A stretch of DNA of 64,000 nucleotides from Apostichopus japonicus (Eukaryota; Echinodermata; Holothuroidea; Aspidochirotida; Stichopodidae), in the NCBI RefSeq assembly GCF_037975245.1, contig NC_092562.1, positions 27,975,554-28,039,553 of the forward strand, written 5' to 3'. Each line of letters opens with the position of its first letter. Position 1 is the stretch's first letter. Below the pieces are notes generated by a model, which was not told the origin of the DNA, ran no database searches, and saw nothing but the letters and a program-made list of their open reading frames with translations. The position numbers and the translations under genes were made by a program. Positions 26,035 to 37,853 of the stretch are shown here, in pieces.

Positions 26035-26259
26035 GAGTAGACAGGAAAGAGTTTGTGTTTAAGAACGAGCCTAGCTTGTTTTTTGTTTTTTTGAGAAGTA
26101 ATAATAAGAGAAAATGTGGGAAGTGGAGGTGGAAGGCTGCCCCTGCCCTGGCTGGAGTACTTTTAAGAGAAGGAGCATTCAGATCCATCCCAGTGGCTGT
26201 GCTGTATAGCTCACAAGCACTCTACCCACCGGGTTCCTAGTTTTCTATAGGGCCTAGTG

Positions 26260-27965
26260 GTCACCAACCCCACCCCCCTCTGCTAAGGCCGCGGCCTCCT
26301 TCCACCAGTTAAACTTATGAATATCCAGGGTACTTATGATTCTGATTGATTTAAGCTTAGAATTGGTAGTAGAGATCATATAATCAAGGAGTACATTTTT
26401 GATTAGAGGGTCATGTATTAAGTTATATTTGAGAAGTTTGGTGTTAAATTTGTTGATAGTAATATTAGTGCTGGATGTTTTGCCAATTTCGTAAAGTTGT
26501 TTATTGGAAGTAAACCTTGGGTGTAGTGGCAGAGTTGCTTATTCGGCCTTCCATAGAAAAGTTATTTTTATGTTTTCGGGTGTTGAAAGCCTACAAGCCA
26601 ACACGGTATTTATACGAGCTAAATTATCACCATTTGTGACCTACGAGTACGTTTATACGAGTACGTTTCGAGTATATATAACCATTCTATAGCGTTTAGA
26701 GTGTATCATTCAACAGTTATTTTGTTTCCTTGTTTTTCGTGTTTTTTGTGAGGAACGGTGTAAATATCTCTGTAAATACAAGTTGTTTTATTACTTTACT
26801 ACGGACTTTCGTCAGTGTGTGTTTTTATATTACGGATTTTCGTCTTCGTCTTCAGCTAATTTTAGTCGGCTTTTCAGCTCCGTGCCCGGACATCACATTG
26901 GGGTTTTGAGGCAGATACGGTAGGCAGAGTTATGTATGCAATTTAATTTTTTTTTTTTGAAATTCGGAGAGCTAATAAAGGCGAAACTACCATACAAAAT
27001 AATAGCTTTGATTTTGGCGGGGTAGATTTTAAGGAGAGCTTCGGCTCTTAATATGTTTGTACTGCTTAATGTTCTTAGAGAACTATAATAATAATAAGTA
27101 ATATTTATATAGCGCACCCCGCAACTTTATTTATATGAGTTTTATATTTTCGTTCTTTATCAATTGTTACGCCTAGAAAAATATATTCTTTGCTATATAG
27201 TTATTGTATTAATAAATAGGCTGATCGTCTTGGTTTTTATTTAATTTCTACTAAATGGGTATTCGAAAATTATAAATTTACTCTTAATTGGGTTTATTTT
27301 TATTCGCCATTGGTAACACTACGTTTCTATTATATAAATTGAGTTTTGTAGATAATTTAATGCATTTGTGACTGTTTTACAAGTGTTCCACGTGGCTATA
27401 TCGTTGGCGAATTGGCTCATTTTGGTAGTACTGACTTTATTGGTGGGTAGGTCGTTTATATACATAGAGTAGAGTAGAGGACTTAGTACTGAGCCTTGGG
27501 GAGTGCCATCTTCTAGAATGAAAAGATCGCAATAGATGGAATTGTACTTAATTTGCATAAACCGGTTAGTAAAATAAGAAGAAAGGAACCTGGTGATATT
27601 TACTGGGAGGTTGAATTTGAATAATTTGTACTTTAGACCATCATGCCAGGTTTTATCGAATGCCTTTCGTGCATCAAGGAAGACTGCCGTTTTGTTTAGT
27701 TTACATTGAAATCCTATTTTGATTCCTTCAGTTAATCTAGCAATGGGGTTTAATGTAGATTTATTTGTCCTGAAACCCGATTGAGAGGTTATTGCTTTCT
27801 AGGTGGGTTCTTATTCTGTTATCCATTATTTTTTTCGAATATTTTTCCTATTGCTAAAAGTAGGCTTATAGGTCTGTAGTTTTCTGGGTTTGTTTGGTTT
27901 AACTAACAGTATTGTAAGCGCATGTTTCCATGGCTTTGGAAATAGCCTGTTCTGAGTGTCTTGTT
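26260..27965 (-). mobile_element. Dead non-LTR retrotransposon (Jockey/I-like reverse transcriptase)
   Basis: Minus-strand pieces read, in order, N-P-E-N-Y-R-P-I-S-L-L, then F-L-D-A-R-K-A-F-D-K-T-W-H, then D-G-T-P-Q-G-S-V-L-S-P-L-L-Y, then F-A-N-D-I-A (the catalytic F-A-D-D box with one Asp changed to Asn). Next come R-I-C-L-K-T-P and, beyond the LTR insertion, L-P-L-H-P-R-F-T-S-N-K. Stops and frameshifts plus the catalytic change show it is inactive. No 5' ORF seen. Confidence 0.85.
26581..26897 (+). mobile_element. Solo LTR inserted in the LINE
   Basis: 317 bp, starting TGTTGAAAGC and ending GGACATCACA, with 5-bp flanks TCGGG and TTGGG (4 of 5 identical). TATATATAA at about 26673-26681 is a plausible LTR promoter. 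Removing it rejoins the LINE frame (R-I-C-L-K-T-P to E-N-I-K-I-T-F-L-W-K). No internal retroelement genes flank it, so it is a recombined solo LTR. Confidence 0.75.
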
Positions 27966-28875
27966 ATAAAAAGATGTTAAGTTAGTTTTATAATACTAGT
28001 ACTGGACGTGGTTTCCGAACGCACATGTTTATAAGCACATCCCCTGGCCAGACCCCGACAGTCTGCCTCAGCGACTCCAGGGTCACACTCCCTTTAGAAA
28101 AGCCTGTATTAAAATATACCAGTGGTAGCAAAAACGTTTATGAAAGTTCGAACTCTAAAAATTAGACTACTTCCGGTGTGTTGATGAACCCGTGGTGTAG
28201 CTGTTAGAGTTTTCTCCCGCACCTCCTCCCCCCTCCATCCCCCCCTCCCCACATAACCTATAAGTTCTTTTGCGTTTTGACCAATTCAAACATGATGCTG
28301 TGCAGTGCTGTTGAGTGGAGTCTTCCATTGCTTGGGGTTTTCTAGGTCGAGAGTTGGAACTGGTGTCAGTCTCTGAGAAAATGCAAGGTTAGATGTTGAG
28401 GCACACTCTCGTCCATTTAAATGGCACTCTCGTGAGTAGGAATACGTGCATTTCACGCTAGACACTTAATTCTGTAAACACTCATGGAAAAGAGAATTCT
28501 TGATATAGGCTGGTGTCCATCCATGATCATCACATGGATATGTTACAAACAAGCTTCTGTTGGTTCCCAAACCCTTCGGATTCACTATTAAGACTAAACA
28601 GTAGCAACACTCCCAACTGTGAATATATAATTTTAAGATGGTCTTTATGCTGTTGGTGAATCTGATGTGTTGCATGGGTATCCCTTGGATGGCCCAATTT
28701 GCTTGTTATCAGGTTGATGCTACAATGGCCCAAATAGGACAATGAAAATGTCGAATATTTTATGCTCAAATCTCATTTCTAGTCTGCAATATTATCATTT
28801 CATCGAAATTTTGATGTTAAATATCAAAATTGCCACTTTTGTGAAAATCTGGGGGAAAAAAGTTGTATCATGAGC

Positions 28876-29050
28876 AGTGCTGCCAAGTCACCCGCTTTGG
28901 GCGGGTGTCACCCGCATTTTCGGGTCGTCTCCCGCTCACCCGCCCACCTGTCCGAATCTCCCGCATTTTCCAAAAAACTCCCGCATTTTTGAAGAATCTC
29001 CCGCATTGTAGGCCCACAGAGTTTTTCCTGTGAAAGTGTATCATTGCTAG
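28876..29050. repeat. Repeat fragment with CTCCCGCATTTT units
   Basis: Starts CAGTGCTGCCAAGTCACCCG, which resembles a hAT terminus, followed by four short CTCCCGCATTTT-like reiterations. The other end was not found. Confidence 0.4.
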
Positions 29051-30816
29051 CGTGAAATTCATTTCATCACACCAAAATGCGAATTATCTCAGAACCGCCA
29101 GGATCGGAAATTACTCAAAGCCGATCGTGCTAAATATGCCCGGCTGAAAGCAACGTTACCTATACGATTCGTGAAAAATAATACCGTTACGACACACGTG
29201 AACGCTACAGCGTCCGCAAAATTAATTCATAAACCAATACAGAATAAATAGTCCAAGCATATCCTGTAATTACAACTGACAGGGATGTCATAACTCTCTC
29301 TCTCAAAAAAACTTGTCAGTGGAATGTACCATTCTACCAGGTCCAAATACAAGCAAATCAAATAGAAAAACACTGGTCCATCCCTCCCATATTGAAAGTT
29401 TGTTCTGTTGTTGATATATAGAATAATGAACTTGTTTTACTAATTTATTTTAAAAAAATGGACATTTTTTAATTTATGATGTCATACATTAATGCATCAA
29501 TCTGCCTTTTGTTTTTCATTGCTTTTCACTGATGCAACGAGGACCACCTTCCACAATAAAAATTACCAACATCAATTGCAACCCTGCCCAAAAGTCAGGT
29601 TATTTTCCAAGGTACACAATCTCACCAACTTTTAATAAAAGTAAATGCCCTTGTAGGATGGTGTTACTCATGCATGTATGATATCACAGAATATTGTACC
29701 ATTGACCCCAGCCAGATAGAGATAAAAGAATTAAGTTGGTAGTTGGATCAATGTCAAGCTCAGTATTACATATTTTTCATATCTCAGACTTTGCTATACC
29801 TTTAAAGTTCCATAATGCATTTACCTGGAAAGTTTAGCATTCCATTGTCACTTACAGTCATTTACATATCAGCAACTAGCGATTGATGAAAGGGAGATTA
29901 CTGCGATAGAAATTTTACTCGGCGAACCATAACAAACGAGTACTTCGCCTTTTCATAAAAATTCACAATTTTGTTCTCCCAAACAATTATGCATGCAAAC
30001 CACACCTTTCTCAGTCATATTTTAAATTCAACCAATCAAATCATCTGTATCCAGTGATGTCAGACAATAACAAATGCTCCTGATTCGCTCATTATATGTA
30101 CATCGATTTACTATACTACTAGTTATAGCTTTGAAAGTTCCAATTGCATCTACCCTATTGTTTCTCGCCCATAAGGATTGTTCTCTGTAGAGAGATTAAT
30201 AGTGCATGAGGCCTTTGGTATAATCCACGGTATGTTGCAAAAAAATTCCCTGACTAGGCTACAGAATGTTATCATGTGGTTAAATTTGACCAGTCAGTAT
30301 CTCCAGGAATCTGGATATTCTTTGTCATGTCCGAAACAGATATGATTAATAATGGACAATATGTTAATGAGCTTGGTTTTTTAAGGTTATCTGTGATGGT
30401 TTTAGTCATGATTTCTTCTTTTATAATTCAAATTTTGTAAAGTTAAATTCCATCTACATTTTAAAGTGTTAAATTTCCAACTGGAAAGCCGGTAAGTGTT
30501 GCTCAATAAACAGGTTTTCAAATGCAATATTGCCCTTTCAAGAAAAGTGAACAATATCATCTTTCAAATAATAAACCAATAATCTCATCCTTACTACAAA
30601 ACAGCCCTTCATGCAAATTCAAATCAGGATCATTACTTCACTGAGACAAGAGTGTCATAAATTAACTAATTAGCCCTACTATTGTTATCAAAAGTTCTAA
30701 TCAACATCTGTGACTGTCCACACGTCTTCAGTTGATCATTTTCTATGTCAATCAATTGTTCAGTTCTGTAACATACAAAGTCAAGTCAAACGTGTTGTAA
30801 CCGAGGCGATCCAAGT
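29051..30816. other. Intergenic, nothing recognised
   Basis: AT-rich DNA between the LINE region and the 3' end of zinc-finger gene 1. No exon, repeat boundary or RNA gene could be supported on either strand. Confidence 0.5.
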
Positions 30817-33800
30817 CTATGATTGTTCCACTCCGGGCAAATTTGGTAGAAGAGCTGAACCTGGCCGCTTCCTTGACATCAAAGGCCTGAAAAAGAATGA
30901 GTAACAACGTATGAACGAGGGATTTTACAATGAGGTTTCTTGACCTCCATAGAAATGATAAGGGTTATTATACTCCATAGGTTGATCCACATACTGTACC
31001 AAGTATGAAGTTCATCCAAGCTTTTCTTTTGGTGTTGTGTTAAGAATTTTTCTGACTTTGACCTACATTGACCTCCGCCAATATCACTACGATTCTTGTA
31101 CTCATCAAGGGAGATGTAGGTATAATCAGGAATGAACTTGGTCCTGGCTTCATTTTGTGAGTAATCTTATTTACAACATTTTCAGACATTGACCTCTGTT
31201 GACCTTTGAACTCCTCTTACTTTGATAGGGTGTTTTCCCTGAATAATGTGTACCTACACACCAATTATGAAGCTCATCCACAATGTACTTTTTGAGTAAT
31301 CGTATCTACAAGCTGAGGTGTCACACGAGCACACACACGGTTGCCAGTACATAGATTTCTTCCGCCTTTGGCAAAGAATAACCAAATCTTGCTAATTTGG
31401 GGATATCCTTGTTAAGAAGTTCACAAAATGCAATTTTCTTTCCAAAATAAATGAAATTTCAGAGGTTTACATCTCATTGGCAGAACAAGCTAAGAAGTTG
31501 TGAGTTAGACTGATGAGTCTGCTGCCACCTATTTTTGAGGGGCTTTTTAAAACTTTATAGTAATACTGTGCCTCTTCAAAATGATGCAAAAACATTTCAG
31601 GATTGGAATTTTTGTCTTTTTTTGTCTGCTTCAAAACTAGTTTGGACTGCAATTACAGAAGTTTGTACATATCTATATAACATGACAGGGATGTCCGAGT
31701 GTGTGGAGTCCGTTATTAGCAGCCTTGCAAAGAGACAAAATACAAAAAATACAATATACTTACACTCCAGGGTGGTACTTCTTCATATGTTGAGAATAGG
31801 TCGGTCTGTCTTTCCAGGACTTATCGCACAAGTCACAACGATAGGGTCTTAACCCCGTGTGGGACCTCTCGTGGTTATTCCTCCCTTCGTAACGAGAGAA
31901 CATCCGTTCGCAGTAACGGCACGGGATGGGTTTCTCCTTGGTGTGTTTGCGCAGGTGGGCTACTAGTGCGTGTTTAGTGTGAAACTTTGCAGTGCAATGG
32001 GAACAGCAGTGGTCCTTCTTGTCTGTGTGCAGTTTCATGTGGTCGTACCTCGCCCCTTTGGAGATGGTTTTCCCGCAGACCTGACAGGTCCAAGTCTTCC
32101 CGCTGTGCGAGTCCATGTGGCATTTCATGGAGGTCTGTTTTAAGGTTTTACCACATATCTCACACGTGACTATCTTTGTGGAGGTCTGATAGGTCCGTTT
32201 ACGCGCCCCGTGGCTCAGATCTATACTGGGATCAAAATGGGACATTTCGTGCTGTAGACGGTCTCTGACCCTTGAGTATGTCTTCACACAGTAACCACAT
32301 TTATACTTCACCGACCCTTCTCTTTCTTCTTCGGGGAGATGACTTCGTTCGTGTTTAACCCGTGCCAAGTCGTCGTGCAAAACAGTGTCGCAGAAGGTGC
32401 ATCCAAACCTGAGACCCTCGTGCGTCAGTAGGTGTGTCTTTAAGCGTGAGGCAGTTGAAAACTTCCTCTCACATTTGTCACAAGGATGAGAACCTATTTC
32501 CACATCTGCGTGTTGCATCAACATATGTCTACGGATGCTCCTACTGTTCATCTGCGATCCGCAAATTTCGCACTTTGCGACATCCCCTGTGTTATCAATC
32601 TCGATATTCTTGACGGAATGTCGCGGTTTGGGATTTAGCGTTTTATACCGCGGTTTATGTATCCGCTTCGGTGGCTGGTAGCCCATGTGAGTCCTTTCGT
32701 GGTTGCGAAGCTGAAAGTTGTGCCTGAATCTCTTATCGCAATGTTTGCACTTGAACGTCGGCTCAAAGTGGGTCCTCTCGTGTCTGACGAGGCTGTCGGT
32801 TTTAAAGAACTTCCTACCGCAAGTCTTACACTCATGTCTTCTAACTCTGGCCTCTGAGGAATGTATCGACTTCAAATGCTTCTTGATCTGTTTGAGGGAT
32901 AAAATTGAGCCACAGATTTCGCAGATGGTGGTTTGACCGCTGCTTTCCGAGCTAGCTCTATGTAATTTCTTCAAGAAGGCTTCGTTCTTGTGTTCTCTGT
33001 ACTTCACCATGGCCGGTGTGTTAATGGCATAAACAGGGTTTGGCTGTAGTAATGGATCAAAAGGCTCCGAAACATCCTGCTCGGGATTGGAAACTTTAGC
33101 CCATTCGCCGGGTCCTTTGGCTTCCTCTGCCTGTGACTCAATGAACCCTTTCAGAGCCTCAAAGAGAACCCTGTCTACTTCAGAGATTGGCTCTTTGCCA
33201 TCATTATCCATCACCACAACCGATGCCCTAGTGATGTCCTGGACTTCCACGACCTGACCATCCAAAGTCGAAGATAAAAGAGGTCTTTCCTCTGTAGCCT
33301 CTAAGCTGTCCTTTTGGGCATTAGCATTGCTCAGAAACCGATTACTGGCGGCAGCCAGATGATCTCCGAGCTCGTCGGTACCGTTTTGACATTCGCTATC
33401 GATGGGAGTCTGAAGTAACAATGCATTTCCATTCGCTTCATGTTCCGCATTGCGAAGGACGATGACTTTCTTGTGACCTTCGTTTTCTTTTCCATCTCCT
33501 TCTTCGATGGTACCTCCCTTATCGCCTTGTGAATCCAGCTTCTTGTCTAGATTTTCCGTAGCCGTACTTTCGGCTCTCTGATCGTACTTCTCTGGCCCAG
33601 ACTCATCACCTGCATCAACTTCCTCTAGTGATATTTGCTCCTCTTCTTCGCTTTCGGCTTCTTCCTCTCCGCCATTGTCTTCCTTGGATTCCTTCTTCTC
33701 GTCAACGATGCAATCTTCGACGGTCTGGATTGGCGAGTCCCCATCAGCAGACATACTGTCTTCTTGTTCTTGACCATCCACATTCTGGTCACTCTCCAAT

Positions 33801-34888
33801 CCTTGTGTTTTTAACTCTCCTTTCACAACTTTCTTGCTCTTCTTTGTCTTTACTGTGGGGCTACCAAATTTGGCCATCTCACCTACTGCTTCTGTCTCTA
33901 ACTCCTGTAGGACACTCTCCCCTTCGGTTCCCACTGGGATGCTGACAATCTCAGCACTTTGCAATGCTTCACAGAGATTGATGGACCAGTCGGTTCTTAC
34001 CAACCTCGGTAATCCTTTCAGCTTTCCTTTCTTGGACACTGCTATTGCATTTTCTTGTAAACTAAACTTTTGGCAGGAACATGTGATAAGGCAAGCCTCT
34101 GCATTATTGACCTCTTTGTTCCACCAAGTAAACAGAATAGGAACATTCTCTTGAAGTACCTTGACTTGAAGGCTAAGTTCCCCCTGAAAAAAAGGTTAAA
34201 AAAAAAGGAGTGACTACAGTATGAGCTACTAAAAAGTCAACCTATATTACCAAAAAACATTTTGTACGAAAAGGAAACTTGAAGTAAGCAGGTATCACGT
34301 CAGAGGTTTACATTGACAAAGGATTGGTACAGGGAAGAGTAGGCCATGGTGCAATGACAAATCAATAAGAATCAGTTAATATTGGTTAATAGTAACAAAC
34401 GACTCAAATCCTTTCATAAATTATATCAATTACTGTACGAACAGTTAGAAATAATCAACATGAATATAATAACAATATAAACACAAAAAGGATTTTGAAT
34501 ATTAAATTTTTTGCAGTATTTAAGGCAAGTTTGTTTGGCAAAATTTTCTTTCAGGAAGAATAAACCTTCAAGGCTCCACACATAATAATCCCCCACCCCC
34601 TCCCCCATTAACCTTATCAAATAATTACTCTCCAGTTCTTATGAAGCTACAGTTTGTCTCCAATTCAAAGTAAATGACTCAACTCCTTTGATGAGCAATC
34701 TTAGGAGACAATTAGACATCATATTTGCCTTTCCAAAATTTCACATTGGGATATATTTCTCAAGATCAAGGCTATAAACGTTTCAAGTGTAACAGGGGCC
34801 ACTGAATGCTCAATACTGGGGAAAAAAAACTTCCCACATGATTTGTACATGCTTCCATAATCCAAATTACAATAACTCCACTTACCAT
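30817..34888 (-). CDS. C2H2 zinc-finger protein, paralog 1 (12 fingers), three exons
   Basis: Putative nuclear DNA-binding protein of about 830 aa. The 5' exon (34955-34886) ends with the start codon ATG at 34888-34886, after an in-frame TGA three codons upstream. The main coding exon is 34183-31764 and the last exon 30886-30817 (V-P-L-M-S-R-K-R..., ending G-V-E-Q-S). The N-terminus G-E-L-S-L-Q-V-K-V-L-Q followed by I-L-F-T-W-W-N and a Cys-rich A-C-L-I-T-C-S-C is shared with the two paralogs. A long Glu/Asp-rich linker follows, then 12 C2H2 fingers from about residue 422 to 806. The last finger reads W-K-D-R-P-T-Y-S-Q-H-M. Only the last linker is close to the canonical TGEKP type (TGLRPY). 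The frame apparently stops at 31762-31760, but that TAA is part of GTAAGTA, and both paralogs splice at the same place. Targets are unknown. Confidence 0.9.
31030..31390. repeat. Relic related to the 10.3-11.8 kb element
   Basis: Shares short phrases such as TTGACCTCTGTTGACCTTTG and a terminal ACACACACGG...GGCAAAGAATAACC-type end. Located in the last intron of zinc-finger gene 1. Boundaries approximate. Confidence 0.35.
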
Positions 34889-35144
34889 TTTCTTTCAATG
34901 TTCTGTCATCACCACTTAAAAAAATAGGAATTTGCTTCCAAGTGTTGTAGACAACCTGAAAAGCAATGTAACATTCTGAATAGTTACAGTAAATTTTAAT
35001 GAGAGGTAAAATATCTTGGCCAGCTCTTTGCCAGCTCCACATGATTTCATAGAGGCAGATTGATCAGATCTCACAAAAATGTCATAGATTGAGGCCTAGA
35101 CTAACTTGTAATGTAATGTTAATATTTTGATTGGAAATGTTCAA

Positions 35145-35429
35145 CTAAGTGGCTATTCTTACGACTAGTTGTAAGAATAATTTCCGACTACGCATGCGCA
35201 GTTGCTATTTTATGACCAGGAGTACTATTTTTATGACAAGGAGTAACAATAATTTCCGGTTAGGGTTAGAGTTAGGGTTAGGATTGAGGTTTAGGGTTAT
35301 GTTTAGGGTTAGGGTTACCCCTACTACATGCGCAGTTGCTTTATTTACTTTACTGCGCTTGAATTCGCCTTTGTTGTAAGAATAGTTTATAAATAATTGT
35401 TACGACTAGTCGTAAGAATAGCCACGGCC
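35145..35429. mobile_element. TIR element with internal TTAGGG-like tract and 9-bp target duplication
   Basis: The ends share GTGGCTATTCTTACGACTAG (complement at the right). Flanks AATGTTCAA at 35136-35144 and 35430-35438 are identical. The middle carries about 65 bp of GGTTAGGGTTAGAGTTAGGG-like sequence. Two GCATGCGCAGTTGCT-like copies lie inside. Upstream of zinc-finger gene 1. Confidence 0.8.
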
Positions 35430-36069
35430 AATGTTCAAAGCAACAAAATATTTCCCTCAGGCCTCACAAGTAACATTGTCATTACACATGAGTTGGAGGC
35501 TAGGGAAATAAATCGCCTTAAAATAAAAATTTAATGTTTCCATGCTCAACTGTTGCATTACGGTCATTCAAGCTTTGTAGCCTAACAATATATTAAAATT
35601 GCGTTAGAAAGAGCTATAATGTACAATTTGCCTTTCGCAGCAACTAACACTGTGCATCAGTCATCGTGCTTAGGCCTACCGTTAGGCTAGGAAAGTGTTA
35701 GTGTTAGAGTCTTAGTCTAATTTAACATTAGGTCTCTAACAACGTTAGACGCCGATAAATGTAGTGTTGTCGATGTTCTGGAAGAACAGTGTTTCATTAT
35801 TGTGAGACATATTTTAAGAGGTTAAATGATGTACGATATGTGTTGAAAGAAGGAATATACCTTTAAGTTACGAAAACGAATGGAAACTCCAAGAACATTG
35901 AACTTCTTTTTGCAATAAGATGCCTCATTGAAGTTAGCAGCCACTAACAGCAGCCACTAAGAGATAATGGACAGTAAGACATGACACACAGAACTGCCAC
36001 TGCGGTGGTGTGTATGTGTGTTATACTGACACTGCGGTAGAGTGTGTGTTGTTCAATTAGTGCATAAAT

Positions 36070-36535
36070 AAGAAACGTATTGTTTTTTTTCTTCAAAATC
36101 GATTTAATTGAGTTATCGACCTAGATGAGAGGTCTGGTTAGTACCACAATAAAGTAGAAAGCTTCCTCTTTCACGTGGTATATCTCTACTTGGTATAACT
36201 CTACAAGGAGTGTTAGCTCAGTGGTTAACGCCGGTGCCTTTCAATCATAAGGTCCCCGGTTCGAGTCACTCCCAGATTAATGTATGTCGTCCAGTTACAG
36301 AGTTGTTGACAATTAACAATTCATAATCATGGGGGGGGACGTTAAATATGAATGTAAGAGACTGACTTCGGTCAGCTTGCGGCTTTGATAAGCCAATGCG
36401 GCTTCTTCGCGAGTTCCTGCTTGCAGGAGGATCTAATATATATACATACTTTAATGTGGTGCTAATTAACCGGACATCTCAACTAGGTCGATAACTCAAA
36501 TTAGTCGATTTTGAAAAAAAAATAATAATTCATTG
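36070..36535. mobile_element. Long-TIR foldback element carrying a SINE
   Basis: Arms of about 80 bp, including GAGTTATCGACCTAG on the left and CTAGGTCGATAACTC on the right, form an inverted repeat. The region between the arms is a tRNA-derived SINE, so the SINE probably inserted into the element. Confidence 0.7.
36207..36440 (+). repeat. tRNA-derived SINE
   Basis: The head GGAGTGTTAGCTCAGTGG... to ...CGGTTCGAGTCACTCCC (36207-36273) has A and B boxes and a closable 6-bp acceptor stem, but is only 67 nt with a poor anticodon arm. It runs into an unrelated body with short hairpins and ends in an AT-rich tail. Confidence 0.7.
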
Positions 36536-37477
36536 TTTGGATCATTGTACATTACCTTTTTACATCACGTTTAGAGAAGTCCGTATCGGGGTTAAAACTT
36601 TAAGGCCACTTTTGATCAAGAAATAAGTTTTGTTACCGATGGTGTTACTGACTGTTTTTTCATACCACGTACGTGTAAGAGGAATAACCTAACTTCGTCT
36701 TTATACCTCTCTTGACTGTTGCATATTCTCATAAAATAATTGTTAACACATTTGGAGAGGAAAAAAACAAATTTGGTATAAAACTTGCCGCAATTTACGC
36801 CTTTCTCCACAAGTTTTGGCAGGATCAAAATTTTAAGTTGACTATGGATGCAGAAATCGTCCACCATTCCATTCTAGAAATATTCACATGAAAGAGAAAC
36901 ATCTCATTTCTCGTATGGTGCCATTTTGGCATTTTACTGTATGCATGACGTGAATTAATATTGCATTAAAACAGGTAAGAAAAAGGAACCGTCTTGTTGT
37001 TGTCTGCTAATATAGTCTGCCCTTAGTCGCTACTGGGGATCCACTTTCCCGTCGCAGCGTATCCAGCGCTCGTCACAGTGTACAAACATCAGTGGCCAAC
37101 GGCGCGTAACGTTGATGTATACATTATTCGCTGCTCTTAATGACTGCTACCTTCAAACAGGTAACAAAGATGCCTCATTTTTTTAAAGGAAGCTGACCAA
37201 TTTCCAGGTGATGATAACGCTAGACCTTTGCTCGCATGCTAGCTACAGAATAGTCTGAACAGCGTAGTGTAGCTTCCTTTTCAGCTGTTTCCCGTATCTA
37301 TTTGCTGTACTGCCCAGAGAACGCCCCCGGCAACGCTTTCGATTGATACTAGGTTTGTATCAGACAGATCCTCGGGCATGTAAAATACAGTGGGCAAGCA
37401 CATTCGTGATAGTCAGAAACAGACTCTGAGGCATGTACAGTTTGCACGTGAGAAGAAAATAAAAGAGTATTACAAAC

Positions 37478-37845
37478 CAAGGGCGTAGGAACCGGAGGGG
37501 GCTGGGGGCGCCAGCCCCCCAGTGATAAATATGGAGGGGCGGAAGTATCATTCCGCCCCCCCCCCCCGCTTCGCAAGTCAGAAAACCCCTTTTTCATTTC
37601 CAAATGAGAATAAATCTCATTTGGTGCACCAAATTGCATCTAAGGCCAGGTGAAAATGCAAAATTATTTACAAAATGGAGTGGGTGTTGAAGTGTGCTGC
37701 ATTGCACCAAATTGCATCTGAGGCCACCTGGAAATACCAAAAAAATTCCAAAGGGGAGGGGGACACCTCCTCCCTTTAGACCCCTCCCCCAGGCCGGCCA
37801 TCAGACTTCAGCCCCCCCACTCAAAAGTACTTTCCTACGCCACTG
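37478..37845. mobile_element. hAT-type MITE with perfect 8-bp target duplication
   Basis: Ends CAAGGGCGTAGGAA and TTTCCTACGCCACTG, flanked by TTACAAAC at 37470-37477 and 37846-37853. An internal ACCAAATTGCATCT segment is repeated. Confidence 0.9.
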
Positions 37846-37853
37846 TTACAAAC

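Noticed and set aside
34719-35042. 107-codon frame over the 5' exon of zinc-finger gene 1
   Set aside because: Frame differs from that needed to enter the large exon; an in-frame TGA precedes the ATG in the correct frame.
36207-36273. Functional tRNA gene
   Set aside because: Short, poor anticodon arm, fused to a SINE body and lying inside a foldback element.
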